Shown here in pieces: positions 55,100 to 64,000 of a DNA stretch of 64,000 bases. Each line of letters opens with the position of its first letter. The stretch's first letter is position 1. This DNA comes from an uncultured Prevotellaceae bacterium (GTDB lineage Bacteria > Bacteroidota > Bacteroidia > Bacteroidales > Bacteroidaceae), in NCBI GenBank assembly GCA_900316575.1, contig ONDJ01000002.1, forward strand, positions 1-64,000. The letters are read 5' to 3'. Made by a program: the position numbers and the translations under genes. The notes below the pieces were generated by a model. It did not search any database and was not told where the DNA came from. It worked only from the letters and a program-made list of their open reading frames with translations.

Positions 55100-56131
55100 T
55101 CAATAAAACATATCAAGCACCAAGGGCAAGTGATCGCTCACGCCACCATGCCATGCAGGTCCAAGAAAGGAGCGTCGAGGCTTCACAGCCCCTTGGTCTC
55201 CATCTTCCTCCAGCAAATGAGGCAACGCACCAATAGCACAATGAGCCTCGGAAGTCACTATCCCATCAGTTTCAGCGAGCAAACTGCCACTGACTATGAC
55301 ATTGTCCAAACGATTCCATCGGCCACGAAATTTATAAGTACCCTGAATGCCACCCCCAGCCACTAAGCGCGCAGAAAGCACATAGAGCCTTTGCGCATCT
55401 ATGCCTGAAGAATTTGGCGGAGGAACGCTTGCCCCCAACGTTTGGGCTATGCTGGCATCATGAGGCTCATCGTTGAAATCGCCCGTGATGACGATTTTTG
55501 CCAACGGATTGGCTTGCATCAAACTGTCGGTCTTGCTCTTGACAACGCCAGCCGCCCTCATGCGATAAGACTCCGTAGCCCTACGCTCTCCTGATCTGCT
55601 CGGGAAGTGGCAAAGGAAGAGATGTACCACTTCGCCCGTAGTAATCTCGCCACTCACAAAGAGAATGTCGCGCGTGGGCCTTTCGCTTAAAGAATCATAG
55701 GGCACCGATAGGCTCTGTACAGACATAGGCCTGAACATCGAAGGTTGATACATCAAGGCAACGTCAATGCCACGGCTGTCTTTACAATTGGTCATCACAT
55801 AGTCGTAGCCCAAAGAGGCAAGCAAACTTCTGCGTGTGAGCTGCACCATTACAGAATCGTTTTCCACCTCACAAAGCACCACCAAATCCGCAGGCACTGT
55901 TCCCCCTAAGATTGCCAGCGTGCGAGCTACAAGGGAAATCTTGCTGAAATATCGCTGCGAGTTCCATCGGTGTGTCCCCTCGGGAAGAAACTCTTGGTCG
56001 TTGTGGCCATAGTCGTGGAGCGTGTCGAAGAGATTTTCCACATTCCATTCCACCAGCCGCAACTTGCGCTCCTGCGCAAAGCCTGCCGTCAGCACAACAA
56101 ACATCAATATCAGCACAAGTAGCCGTTTCAT
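55100..56131 (-). CDS. Exported EEP-fold hydrolase 3
   Basis: This 343-residue protein has a signal peptide (MKRLLVLILMFVVLTAGFAQ) and an EEP catalytic domain: LRLVEWNVENLFDTLHD, ADLVVLCEVEN, CHFPSRSGERRATESYRMR, VITGDFNDEPHDASI, and a closing GVSDHLPLVLDM. Unlike the pair at 8.7-10.9 kb it has a single signal peptide rather than three membrane segments, so it is likely periplasmic. Substrate unknown. ATG 56131 is right after a -7 box and is preferred over a TTG-started longer frame. It is divergent from parE. Confidence 0.9.
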   Translation of the reverse strand: MKRLLVLILMFVVLTAGFAQERKLRLVEWNVENLFDTLHDYGHNDQEFLPEGTHRWNSQRYFSKISLVARTLAILGGTVPADLVVLCEVENDSVMVQLTRRSLLASLGYDYVMTNCKDSRGIDVALMYQPSMFRPMSVQSLSVPYDSLSERPTRDILFVSGEITTGEVVHLFLCHFPSRSGERRATESYRMRAAGVVKSKTDSLMQANPLAKIVITGDFNDEPHDASIAQTLGASVPPPNSSGIDAQRLYVLSARLVAGGGIQGTYKFRGRWNRLDNVIVSGSLLAETDGIVTSEAHCAIGALPHLLEEDGDQGAVKPRRSFLGPAWHGGVSDHLPLVLDMFY

Positions 56132-56135
56132 GGAG

Positions 56136-56143
56136 CAAAGATA
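56136..56143 (-). promoter_or_regulatory. -7 box of EEP hydrolase 3, leaderless
   Basis: TATCTTTG on the minus strand, with only 4 nt between the box and ATG 56131. Transcription would begin at or next to the start codon. Confidence 0.6.
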
Positions 56144-56207
56144 CAGCAACGAGGCAAAACAGTGTTTATTTCGTATTGTTATAGCGGTGGTTTTGCCTAT
56201 TTTATTG

Positions 56208-56215
56208 TATTTTCG
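56208..56215 (+). promoter_or_regulatory. Possible -7 box of parE
   Basis: TATTTTCG has one mismatch to TAnnTTTG and lies 106 nt before ATG 56322. Confidence 0.35.
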
Positions 56216-56321
56216 CGGCTGAAAAGTGTCTTTGTGCCGTTGCGTTTTTGTGCATAAGCGCAAAAAGATGAATAGAAACACGCGGCACGAAGCGAGGCAT
56301 TTATTCCATATAAAACGATAT

Positions 56322-58310
56322 ATGGCTGAAGAAACACAAATTTTGCGCAAGGCGGCGGACTACACAGAGGACAACATTCGCCACCTTGACGACATGGAAC
56401 ACGTGCGTACCCGCGCTGGTATGTACATCGGACGGCTCGGCGACGGAGCGCATGCTGAGGACGGCATTTATGTGCTGCTCAAGGAAACGATTGACAATAG
56501 CATTGACGAATTCAACGAGGGATTCGGCAAACGCATTGAGGTGAGCATCGAGGACGGACTGCGTGCTACGGTGCGCGACTACGGTCGCGGCATTCCGCCT
56601 GGTAAGCTCGTTGACGTAGTGTCACAGCTTAACACGGGTGGCAAGTTCGACAACGACAACTACACGGCTTCTGTAGGACTGAATGGTGTGGGACTCAAGG
56701 CGGTGAATGCTTTATCTTCTAAATTTACTGCTCGCACACACCGTGAGGGCAAATACCGCGAAGTGGTGTTTGAGCGCGGCAAGATAGTGAGCGACAAAGA
56801 GGGAAAAACTGAAGAGGAAGACGGTACGTTCATCGCCTTTACGCCCGACGACACACTATTTTTACACTATCGTTTCCGCGATGAGTTCGTGAGCAATATG
56901 CTCCGCAACTATACGTATCTGAACACGGGGCTTAGCATCTACCATGACGGAAGACGTATTGTGAGCCGTAACGGGCTGAAGGATCTTCTCACGGACAACA
57001 TGACTTCGCCTGGGCTTTACGACATCGTACACCTCAAAGGCGACGGCATAGAAATAGCCTTCACCCACACGGGACAGTACGGCGAGGAATACTATAGTTT
57101 CGTCAACGGTCAGCACACGACGCAAGGTGGCACACACCAAAGTGCTTTCAAGGAACACATAGCCCGCACCATTAAGGAACATTTTGGCAAGAACTTTGAA
57201 CCAGGCGACGTGCGCAATGGTCTTGTAGCAGCTATTGCCATTCGCGTGATAGAGCCGATGTTTGAAAGCCAGACGAAGATCAAGCTCGGTTCGCTCACGA
57301 TGGCTCCCGATAAGGACAAGAACGGACAGCCGTTTCACTTGAGCGGTGTGAGCGTGAATAAGTTTGTGGGCGACTTCATCAAAGAGCAGGTGGACAACTA
57401 CCTGCACATGCACACCGACGTTGGCGAGGTCGTTCTGCAAAAGATTATCGAAAGCGAGAAAGAGCGCAAGGCCATTGCAGGCGTGACGAAGCTTGCTCGC
57501 GAACGTGCCAAGAAAGCCAACTTGCACAATCGCAAATTGCGCGACTGTCGCGTGCACTACAACGATCCTGCGCCCAAACTGAAGAAAGGCGAAGAACTCA
57601 CCGAGGACAACGATCCGCGCGACACAAGCAGCATCTTCATCACCGAGGGCGACAGTGCCAGCGGCAGCATCACGAAGAGTCGCGATGTGAACACGCAAGC
57701 CGTGTTTTCCCTGCGCGGCAAGCCTTTGAACTGTTTTGGGCTGACAAAGAAGGTGGTCTATGAAAACGAAGAATTCAACCTGCTTCAGGCTGCGCTCAAC
57801 ATAGAAGATGGTCTTGACGGCCTGCGCTACAACAAAGTCATTGTAGCCACCGATGCCGACGTTGACGGTATGCACATTCGCCTACTGATGATCACGTTCT
57901 TCTTGCAATTCTTCCCCGACCTTATCAAGAAGGGACACCTCTACATCCTGCAAACTCCCCTTTTCCGCGTGCGCAACAAGAAAAAAGGCGCAAAAGGTTC
58001 GGGCTCAAAGCGTGTGGAATACGAAACAGCCTATTGCTACACCGAAGAAGAACGCCTTGCAGCCATTGAACGCCTCGGTCCCGACCCCGAGATAACCCGT
58101 TTCAAGGGATTAGGCGAGATCTCGCCCGATGAGTTCCGAGGTTTCATCGGTCCCGAAATGCGTTTAGAACAAGTAACACTCCACAAGAGCGATCAACCCG
58201 GCGAGCTCATGGCCTACTACATGGGCAAGAACACCATGGACCGCCAGCAGTTCATCATCAACAACCTGCGCGTAGAAGAAGACCTTGCTGACGAAGAGCA
58301 AGAAGCATAG
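56322..58310 (+). CDS. parE: DNA topoisomerase IV subunit B
   Basis: ParE is the ATPase subunit of the enzyme that separates daughter chromosomes. The 662 residues show the GHKL ATPase motifs ([30 protein letters not shown]), the transducer QTKIKLGS..., and the [33 protein letters not shown] with [12 protein letters not shown]. The RTRAGMYIG motif has Ala in place of the usual Pro. I chose ATG 56322 ([29 protein letters not shown]). The parC partner is not in the window. parE-coaD-S41 protease is a common order in Bacteroidales. Confidence 0.94.
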   Translation: MAEETQILRKAADYTEDNIRHLDDMEHVRTRAGMYIGRLGDGAHAEDGIYVLLKETIDNSIDEFNEGFGKRIEVSIEDGLRATVRDYGRGIPPGKLVDVVSQLNTGGKFDNDNYTASVGLNGVGLKAVNALSSKFTARTHREGKYREVVFERGKIVSDKEGKTEEEDGTFIAFTPDDTLFLHYRFRDEFVSNMLRNYTYLNTGLSIYHDGRRIVSRNGLKDLLTDNMTSPGLYDIVHLKGDGIEIAFTHTGQYGEEYYSFVNGQHTTQGGTHQSAFKEHIARTIKEHFGKNFEPGDVRNGLVAAIAIRVIEPMFESQTKIKLGSLTMAPDKDKNGQPFHLSGVSVNKFVGDFIKEQVDNYLHMHTDVGEVVLQKIIESEKERKAIAGVTKLARERAKKANLHNRKLRDCRVHYNDPAPKLKKGEELTEDNDPRDTSSIFITEGDSASGSITKSRDVNTQAVFSLRGKPLNCFGLTKKVVYENEEFNLLQAALNIEDGLDGLRYNKVIVATDADVDGMHIRLLMITFFLQFFPDLIKKGHLYILQTPLFRVRNKKKGAKGSGSKRVEYETAYCYTEEERLAAIERLGPDPEITRFKGLGEISPDEFRGFIGPEMRLEQVTLHKSDQPGELMAYYMGKNTMDRQQFIINNLRVEEDLADEEQEA

Positions 58311-58339
58311 TTCAACAAGCTATCCTCAACTCAACATAT

Positions 58340-58429
58340 AGTACACCTATAACTCAACTGGCAGTACACCTATAACTCAACTGGCAGTACACTTATAACT
58401 CAACTGGCAGTACACCTATAACTCAACTT
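58340..58429. repeat. 23-bp tandem repeat, about four units
   Basis: Units start at 58340, 58363, 58386 and 58409 (AGTACACCTATAACTCAACT plus GGC), the third with one change (ACACTT) and the fourth broken off before GGC. It lies between parE and coaD, 58311-58484. The spacing equals about two helical turns. No coding frame is kept, since 23 is not a multiple of 3. Confidence 0.9.
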
Positions 58430-58484
58430 CCGCACCACTTAGAAACAACGTGTAGCACTGCCTACTCCTACCCCGCCCCAACCT

Positions 58485-58937
58485 ATGAAAACCGCTATAT
58501 TCCCCGGCTCGTTTGACCCTTTCACCATTGGACACGCCAGTATCGTAGAGCGCGCCTTGCCCCTCTTTGACAAGGTAGTCATCGGTGTGGGTGTCAACGC
58601 GGGCAAACATCCGCTCTATCCTGTGGAACGGCGCGTTGACTTTATTAGCCGCCTTTACCAGGAAGATCCCCGAGTAGAAGTGGTAAGCTACGATGATCTT
58701 ACCATCGACTTGGCCCATCGCGTCGGTGCAGGCTTCATCGTCAGAGGACTTCGCAGCGTCAAAGACTTTGAATACGAACGCGATGTGGCTGCCATGAACA
58801 AACGACTTGGCGGTGTAGAAACCGTTTTGCTACTCACCGAGCCCCAGCACGCTGCAATCAGTAGCAGTGTGGTACGCGAGCTGATCAAATATGGCCGCGA
58901 TGTGAGTCAATTCCTTCCACAAAATCCGTTTCAATAA
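58485..58937 (+). CDS. coaD: Phosphopantetheine adenylyltransferase
   Basis: CoaD makes dephospho-CoA from 4'-phosphopantetheine and ATP. The 150-residue enzyme has the nucleotidyltransferase motif GSFDPFTIGH near the N terminus, RGLRSVKDFEYE in the middle and ISSSVVRELIKYG for ATP binding. It shares the pathway with coaX at 50.7 kb. A tandem repeat lies upstream, and an S41 peptidase follows after 40 nt. Confidence 0.96.
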   Translation: MKTAIFPGSFDPFTIGHASIVERALPLFDKVVIGVGVNAGKHPLYPVERRVDFISRLYQEDPRVEVVSYDDLTIDLAHRVGAGFIVRGLRSVKDFEYERDVAAMNKRLGGVETVLLLTEPQHAAISSSVVRELIKYGRDVSQFLPQNPFQ

Positions 58938-58977
58938 ACCTTCTAAAACATACATTTCCCCTCATTCATCACTCGTT

Positions 58978-60585
58978 ATGAAACATTTTCAGCAAACACT
59001 TTTCCACGCAATCATGCTCTTGCTCATAGTTTTGCTCCCAATGAGCGGCGTAGCTCAGCGATTAGGGAGCGGCATGGACTTCGACGCCAACCAAATGCGC
59101 AAGCTGCAATTGGCCGTTTTGGCTATTACAAACTTCTACGTGGACACCGTTTCAGACGCCACGGTAGTAGAAAACGCCATCACCGGCATCCTTGAAGAGC
59201 TCGATCCTCACAGCAGTTACAGCAACGCTGAAGAAACACGTCGGCTCAACGAACCGCTGCAAGGCGGATTTGGAGGTATCGGTGTGCAGTTTAACATGCT
59301 TGACGACACCCTCGTAGTTATCGCAGCCACCAAGAACGGCCCCAGCGAGAAAGCCGGTATAGAACCAGGCGACCGCATTGTCACCGTTGATGGCGAGCCG
59401 ATAGCAGGCGTTAACATGCCGCGCGACACCATCATGAAAAAACTTCGCGGCGAAGAAGGCACCCGCGTTCGTCTGGGCATTATGCGCCGAGGCGTAAAGA
59501 AACCTTGGTATGTCACCCTCGTACGCGACCAAATCCCTATGGCCACCGTTGATGCCTACTACATGATAGAACCTACCATCGGATACATCCATCTTGAACG
59601 CTTTGGAGCCAACACTGGCGAAGAAATGCGAAAAGCCATCAAAGAGCTCCAAGCTCAAGGCATGAAAGACTTGCTGCTCGACCTTGAGCAAAACGGCGGC
59701 GGATACCTCGATGCTGCTGTGGACGTAGCCAGCGAATTTCTTGAAGCCGGCCAGCTTGTAGTATATACCGAAGGACGCACAGTAGAACGCCGCAACTATT
59801 CCACCGGTCCTGGCGGACTGATGCGTAGCGGGCGAATCGTGGTACTCGTAGATGAATACACCGCTTCGGCCTCTGAAATCGTCAGCGGAGCTCTGCAAGA
59901 CTACGATCGTGCCACCATCGTAGGGCGTCGCACCTTTGGCAAAGGACTCGTGCAACGTCCCCTCCCCCTCAACGACGGCTCTATGATACGCCTCACCACA
60001 GCCCACTACTATACCCCCACAGGCCGATGCATACAGAAACCCTATGTCAAAGGCAAGAAAGAAGACTACGACCACGACGTAGAAAATCGCTACAATCACG
60101 GTGAACTCACATCGATCGACAGCATACATCTTGACAGCTCACGCGTTTATCGCACGCTCAATCAGCAGCGCATCGTTTATGGCGGCGGCGGCATTATGCC
60201 CGATGTATTCGTGCCGCTCGACACCACAAAAGTCACCAAGTTCTTTAGCCGTCTGCGCCGATCTGACATACTCAATCAAAACGTTCTGCGCTATTCCATG
60301 AACAACCGCAACGTTCTCTTGGCCACATTCCCCACGTTTGCAGACTTCGAAGCTTCTTATGTTGTGCCACAAAGCCTCATTGACAAGATATTCGCAGAAG
60401 CTAAGGAAAAAGGCATTGAACCCAAAGACAAGAAAGAGCTTCAAGCCACAATAGACGATCTGCACTTCTCGCTGAAAGCACAAATTGCCTACAACCTCTG
60501 GGATCGTAACGAGTATTTCCGCTTCGTCAACAGCCGTAGCGACATTGTACAACGCGGTCTGCAAGTAATTAAAGCACAAGAATAA
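58978..60585 (+). CDS. C-terminal processing peptidase (S41 family)
   Basis: This 535-residue exported serine protease trims or degrades periplasmic proteins. After a signal peptide come an N-terminal helical part, a PDZ domain (PLQGGFGGIGVQFNMLDDTLVVI to EGTRVRLGIMRRG, about residues 90-185) and the tail-specific protease core with Ser/Lys dyad: Ser299 in TASASEIVSGALQD and Lys322 in RTFGKGLVQ. The N-linked DLEQNGGGYLDAAV segment has Glu where most members have Arg. Neighbours coaD and M60 gene are not obviously related in function. Confidence 0.93.
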   Translation: MKHFQQTLFHAIMLLLIVLLPMSGVAQRLGSGMDFDANQMRKLQLAVLAITNFYVDTVSDATVVENAITGILEELDPHSSYSNAEETRRLNEPLQGGFGGIGVQFNMLDDTLVVIAATKNGPSEKAGIEPGDRIVTVDGEPIAGVNMPRDTIMKKLRGEEGTRVRLGIMRRGVKKPWYVTLVRDQIPMATVDAYYMIEPTIGYIHLERFGANTGEEMRKAIKELQAQGMKDLLLDLEQNGGGYLDAAVDVASEFLEAGQLVVYTEGRTVERRNYSTGPGGLMRSGRIVVLVDEYTASASEIVSGALQDYDRATIVGRRTFGKGLVQRPLPLNDGSMIRLTTAHYYTPTGRCIQKPYVKGKKEDYDHDVENRYNHGELTSIDSIHLDSSRVYRTLNQQRIVYGGGGIMPDVFVPLDTTKVTKFFSRLRRSDILNQNVLRYSMNNRNVLLATFPTFADFEASYVVPQSLIDKIFAEAKEKGIEPKDKKELQATIDDLHFSLKAQIAYNLWDRNEYFRFVNSRSDIVQRGLQVIKAQE

Positions 60586-60625
60586 ACCAAACTACTATAT
60601 TTCAGCACTAAACCTTTTCACAGCT

Positions 60626-63181
60626 ATGAAAAACCTTTTCCGCAAAGTCTTTGCAACATTGTGGACAGTGGCTATCCCATTTGCGGCATGGGCACAAACA
60701 CCCGTACCCTCCGTCACTTCGCCGCTCTACATTGCCAGCGATGCATCACGCACGGTGTCCTTCACTGGACAGACCATAAAGATTGGCGTTGGCGGCTCTG
60801 ACTACACCGCCACCACCGATGCCTCATGGGTAACAGCTTCAAAAGGTGCAGACGGCGTTTCGCTCTTCTTTGAGCAAAACAACAGCGATGCACGAACAGC
60901 CCATCTTACCATAGCTCGCGAAGGAGCTACAAAAACCATTGCCTTAACACAATTGGCCAACCCCTTCTCATCCATGGGCGGAGACAAAGTCAAGGTGCAA
61001 ACAGCCTATGCTTCATCTTCTGAAAGCAATCGTGAAAGTGCGCCTATTACCCATGCCCTTGACGGCGACAACACCACGTATTACCACAGCACATGGAGCA
61101 GTTCGACGACATTTCCCGTAACGCTCACGTTCAACTTCGCCGAACCGCAACATCTGAACCGCATCCTTATCACCCCACGTGGCAACGGTACGGGCGTGTT
61201 TAAGAGTATCACCGTCAGCACCAGTTCCAACGGTACAGCCTTCCTTGAACATGGTTCAGCTTCGTACCAAAACGACGATGCTCAGAAAGCATACGACTTC
61301 GGCACAGAAGGTGTTGACAACGTGAAGTCAGTTCGCATCAGCGTCACCGCTGGATACAATGCTTACATTTCAGCTGCTGAAATAGCCTTCATTGACGACG
61401 GTGCATCACAAGTGGGCGATTTTGAACTCTTTGCCGATGCGCTCTATACTGAGCTAAAGCCTGAAGTAACGCAAGCCGACATTGATGCCGTGACCAATCC
61501 CCTGGCCAAACAGTTGGCTCAAGATATCTTTGACGGCACCTATAGCACAGCCTTCCGTGTGGGCAGTTACGAAGCCTATCGTCCTATCGTTAACCTGCAA
61601 GCAGAACTCTTGACCAATGCCTACTACGACCCCCACGAAAACCCCACGGGCATTTATTTCACTGCGGGCGAGAAAGTAGCTGTCATGGCCAGTGGCATCG
61701 GTAACAACAGCGTACAGCTTGAGGTTTACAACTTTGCACTCGATGGCATGGGACAAAACTCTAAGTACACCCTCCACGATGGTCTCAACGTTTTCACCGT
61801 AACCAATCGAGGCACAAGCTACGTTCTCTATTATACCACAAATTATGCAACAGCCGCGCCCATAAAACTCCACTTCATTTATGGCAGCCAGAACGGCGTG
61901 TTCAATCTTGAGACCGACGACAACGTAACTTGGAAACAGCTTTTGGCCAATGCCACTTGCGACGTGCTCGACATTATCACACCGCGTGTTCACATGGTAG
62001 CTCCGCTTTATCAGCTGAAGGCTCAGTGCCCAGCACGCGGCTTTGAACTGGCACAAAAGCTTGACAGCGTGGTTTGGCGCGAATGGGAAATAATGGGCTT
62101 GTTCCGTCACAACCGTGCACCAAAAAACCACCAGTTCGTACGCCCATCCATCCAAGGATTGTTTGCAAGTGCCGAGGGTGCCAACTGCGCATGGAGCCTG
62201 TTCGGCGGTTGGGTATCGCCCATCAATCTAGAGTCGTGGGGATTGGCTCACGAACTCGGCCACAACAATCAGCTCAACGCCTTCAGATGGGTAGGCATGA
62301 CCGAGGTGACCAACAACATCTACTCCGCTTGGGTGCAATACAACTTGCCATGGTCGCAGCTTCGTCTTGAAGACGAGCACATCAATTGCATCGTAGGTAG
62401 CGTGCGTGGTGGTCGCATGCAGAACTTCCTCAACATGGACGTAGTGAAAAACCTCAGCACCAACTATCACTGGCAAACCGAAACTGAATTTAGCAGCACG
62501 ACCGTTGACCACTTTGTGGCACTCGTTCCACTGTGGCAGCTTGTGCTCTACACGATGGCTGCTGACAAGGCCTACAACGCTTATCCTGATTACTTCGAAA
62601 AAATTCGCACCACCTCTTCCATGACATCGGCCACCGATGCCAACAAACGCTTGAATTTCTTCAAAGAATTCTGCAATGCGGCAGGCCTCAACTTCTTCCC
62701 ATACTTTGAAAAGGCGGGAATGCTCACCGTGATGAGCAACGTAGCTATTGACGACTACAACAGTGGTTACCTCACTATAACGAAGAGCATGATCAACTCT
62801 GCCCGCAACACCATCGAGCGCAAGAACTATCCTGAAGTGCCTGCTGAAGTGATTTATATCAATGCCTACAACATGCACATCTTCCGCGACAACATCAAGC
62901 TTGAAACGCTGTTGCCCGCTGGCACAGGCTGCTCACGCACCACGCTCAATGGTCATACCGTAATAAAAATTGACAACTACGCCTGGCGCGGTGCTGTAGG
63001 CTACGAAACGTATGATGCCGAAGGCAACCTACTCCACGCCACCATCTATGGACTTGGCGACACGCAAGGTTCCGACCGCTACACTCATGCTATCTGGAAA
63101 ACGTCGTCCGAGAGCACCACTCCCGCCTACATCATGGCAGTGGGATGCGACGGCACACGTGTGAAATGCTATGAGCCTTAA
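60626..63181 (+). CDS. Secreted M60-like metallopeptidase with BACON and CBM32-type domains
   Basis: This 851-residue protein has a signal peptide (to AWA), a BACON domain (about 32-110, VSFTGQTIKIGVGGSDYTATTDASWVTAS), a discoidin/F5/8-type carbohydrate-binding domain (about 118-255) and an M60 peptidase domain (about 330-650). Its zinc site is HELGH at 542-546 with Glu560 as third ligand. M60 enzymes cleave mucin-type O-glycoproteins, and BACON and CBM32 domains target glycans. It suggests growth on host mucus or glycoprotein. The next gene is another secreted protein, probably from the same operon. Confidence 0.9.
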   Translation: MKNLFRKVFATLWTVAIPFAAWAQTPVPSVTSPLYIASDASRTVSFTGQTIKIGVGGSDYTATTDASWVTASKGADGVSLFFEQNNSDARTAHLTIAREGATKTIALTQLANPFSSMGGDKVKVQTAYASSSESNRESAPITHALDGDNTTYYHSTWSSSTTFPVTLTFNFAEPQHLNRILITPRGNGTGVFKSITVSTSSNGTAFLEHGSASYQNDDAQKAYDFGTEGVDNVKSVRISVTAGYNAYISAAEIAFIDDGASQVGDFELFADALYTELKPEVTQADIDAVTNPLAKQLAQDIFDGTYSTAFRVGSYEAYRPIVNLQAELLTNAYYDPHENPTGIYFTAGEKVAVMASGIGNNSVQLEVYNFALDGMGQNSKYTLHDGLNVFTVTNRGTSYVLYYTTNYATAAPIKLHFIYGSQNGVFNLETDDNVTWKQLLANATCDVLDIITPRVHMVAPLYQLKAQCPARGFELAQKLDSVVWREWEIMGLFRHNRAPKNHQFVRPSIQGLFASAEGANCAWSLFGGWVSPINLESWGLAHELGHNNQLNAFRWVGMTEVTNNIYSAWVQYNLPWSQLRLEDEHINCIVGSVRGGRMQNFLNMDVVKNLSTNYHWQTETEFSSTTVDHFVALVPLWQLVLYTMAADKAYNAYPDYFEKIRTTSSMTSATDANKRLNFFKEFCNAAGLNFFPYFEKAGMLTVMSNVAIDDYNSGYLTITKSMINSARNTIERKNYPEVPAEVIYINAYNMHIFRDNIKLETLLPAGTGCSRTTLNGHTVIKIDNYAWRGAVGYETYDAEGNLLHATIYGLGDTQGSDRYTHAIWKTSSESTTPAYIMAVGCDGTRVKCYEP

Positions 63182-63201
63182 CTTCTAATACCACCGAAAC
63201 G

Positions 63202-64000
63202 ATGAAAACAAATATATTCGTCCTTTTTGCAGCCATTTTGCTCGGCATATCACAAGCGTTTGCCGAGGACATCACTTCGCTGGAGCAGTTGGATGCCACA
63301 CAGTCCTACTATGTGCGCCAAGGCTCTAAAGGCTATCTCTATGCTAATAATGGCCAAGCCTGCACCGATGGCCGCACGACAGCCACCGACGACGAAGCCC
63401 ACCGCTGGGCCGTTGCTTATAACGAACAGCTCAATGCTTATTTCCTCTACAATCTGAAAGACAGCACGTTTCTTACTACAGCCGATGGTGTTTGCCCATT
63501 GGTTGAAACGGCCTCGCCCGTCTATCTTTTTGAAACCATGGAAGGAGCAAGTTGGTATGCCTACACTGCTGGAGGCGTAGTAGGACTTGCTCAAAACACT
63601 ACTGGCAGCGACATCTTGTTGCAAGGTGAAAACTCAGCCAAGCCCGACGCACTCACCTTTGAACCTGCTGGTGCGCTTAATGAGAAACATCAATCAAAAG
63701 TTAGGCAAGCCACTTGGCTCATAGTCACACAGCAGACCGATGTTCCCATTATTTCTGCAATAGGTACACGCATATCCTCACTGTCCGATATTCAAGACGG
63801 TGGAGCCTATCTGCTCTACAGCACAGGCTTTTCCAAATATGCTTACGATGCTGGAAGTGCCCTCTCTTTCGGCAGCAGTGCCCCTTCGAAGAACAACCTC
63901 ACTGCGATGCCCTACGTGTTTATCTTCCACAAGTCGGGAGATGCCTATACCATAGAAACGGGCCTTGATGGCAACTACATTTCTGCGCTCTCGAGCAGCA
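63202..64000 (+). CDS. Secreted protein with repeated lectin-like modules (partial)
   Basis: This reading frame is open from ATG 63202 to the window end, so the product is at least 266 residues. It starts with a signal peptide (MKTNIFVLFAAILLGISQAFA). Two modules of about 190 residues follow, each opening with a SL-xxLxxxxxYxVxxGxKGYLY or SLSDIQDGGAYLLYSTGF unit and containing W/Y-rich beta strands (HRWAVAYNEQLNAYFLYN). This recalls beta-trefoil or related glycan-binding repeats, but I cannot name the family. It begins 20 nt after the M60 gene and probably acts with it. Confidence 0.7.
   Translation, partial: MKTNIFVLFAAILLGISQAFAEDITSLEQLDATQSYYVRQGSKGYLYANNGQACTDGRTTATDDEAHRWAVAYNEQLNAYFLYNLKDSTFLTTADGVCPLVETASPVYLFETMEGASWYAYTAGGVVGLAQNTTGSDILLQGENSAKPDALTFEPAGALNEKHQSKVRQATWLIVTQQTDVPIISAIGTRISSLSDIQDGGAYLLYSTGFSKYAYDAGSALSFGSSAPSKNNLTAMPYVFIFHKSGDAYTIETGLDGNYISALSSS

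Noticed and set aside
56862-57875. Long minus-strand frame opposite parE
   Set aside because: Shadow of parE, which has complete catalytic motifs.
58340-58429. CRISPR array or replication origin iterons
   Set aside because: No spacers between the units; no DnaA or Rep gene, and only four units. Reported as a plain tandem repeat.
59152-60129. Long minus-strand frame opposite the S41 peptidase
   Set aside because: Shadow of a gene with clear PDZ and catalytic motifs.

Overview
The window looks like chromosomal DNA of a Bacteroidota member, most likely order Bacteroidales and close to Prevotellaceae. The support is indirect but consistent. Promoters have the Bacteroidota form (a -7 box TAnnTTTG, often with a TTG or TTTG box 19-22 nt upstream), and clear Shine-Dalgarno sequences are absent. 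Lipoproteins carry acidic residues after the lipobox cysteine. Gene neighbourhoods are typical of the order: acpP-fabF-rnc, rsfS-ftsH-cdsA, parE-coaD-S41 peptidase, and coaX-outer membrane protein-lptC-CNNM transporter. Most of the window is housekeeping DNA. The accessory parts are 33.7-39.5 kb and the last 3.4 kb.

Layout. 0-7 kb: repeats, a tRNA nucleotidyltransferase gene broken by a frameshift and small deletion, fatty-acid genes acpP and fabF separated by a strongly structured spacer, an RNase III with a very long tail, and an NhaD antiporter. 7-17.3 kb: an outer-membrane barrel protein, a rhomboid protease, two tandem membrane-anchored EEP-fold proteins, tRNA-Phe, a translationally coupled minus-strand operon (zinc ribbon, amidase, dGTPase, flippase) and pdxB. 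17.3-26.2 kb: a candidate small RNA, a DEAD-box helicase, a sirtuin, four tandem FKBP prolyl isomerases and cysS. 26.2-33.7 kb, minus strand: DUF4491, Lrp, a LolC/E permease, rbfA, ilvA, cdsA, ftsH, rsfS. 33.7-39.5 kb: a repeat-rich gap, then small lipoproteins and membrane proteins and a TPR protein with a damaged TonB-type domain. 39.5-50.5 kb: M16 protease, HU, lipid A-type acyltransferase, class I fumarase, cvfB, lolD, a CPA2 antiporter and asd. 50.5-60.6 kb: coaX, envelope genes, parE, coaD and an S41 protease. 60.6-64 kb: a secreted M60 mucin-type peptidase and the start of a second secreted protein cut by the window end.

How the genes work together. Much of the window serves envelope building and protein quality control: fatty acid and CDP-diacylglycerol synthesis, lipid A acylation, lipoprotein release (LolD plus LolC/E), LPS export (LptC), periplasmic folding (FKBPs, M16, S41) and membrane proteolysis (FtsH, rhomboid). 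Coenzyme A genes coaX and coaD are both present but apart.

The most interesting signal is not a gene. A dispersed element of about 92 bp occurs as two clear full-length copies, one probable diverged copy, and several partial copies. The three long copies each end in the -7 promoter box of a different gene (rsfS, the acyltransferase, fumarase), so promoters appear to have been supplied by a repeat family. Other notable signals are a promoter-to-terminator unit of about 108 nt with no gene, several very long perfect hairpins, and the broken cca gene in a genome whose tRNA-Phe gene lacks an encoded CCA end. Everything here was read by eye; no database search was possible.
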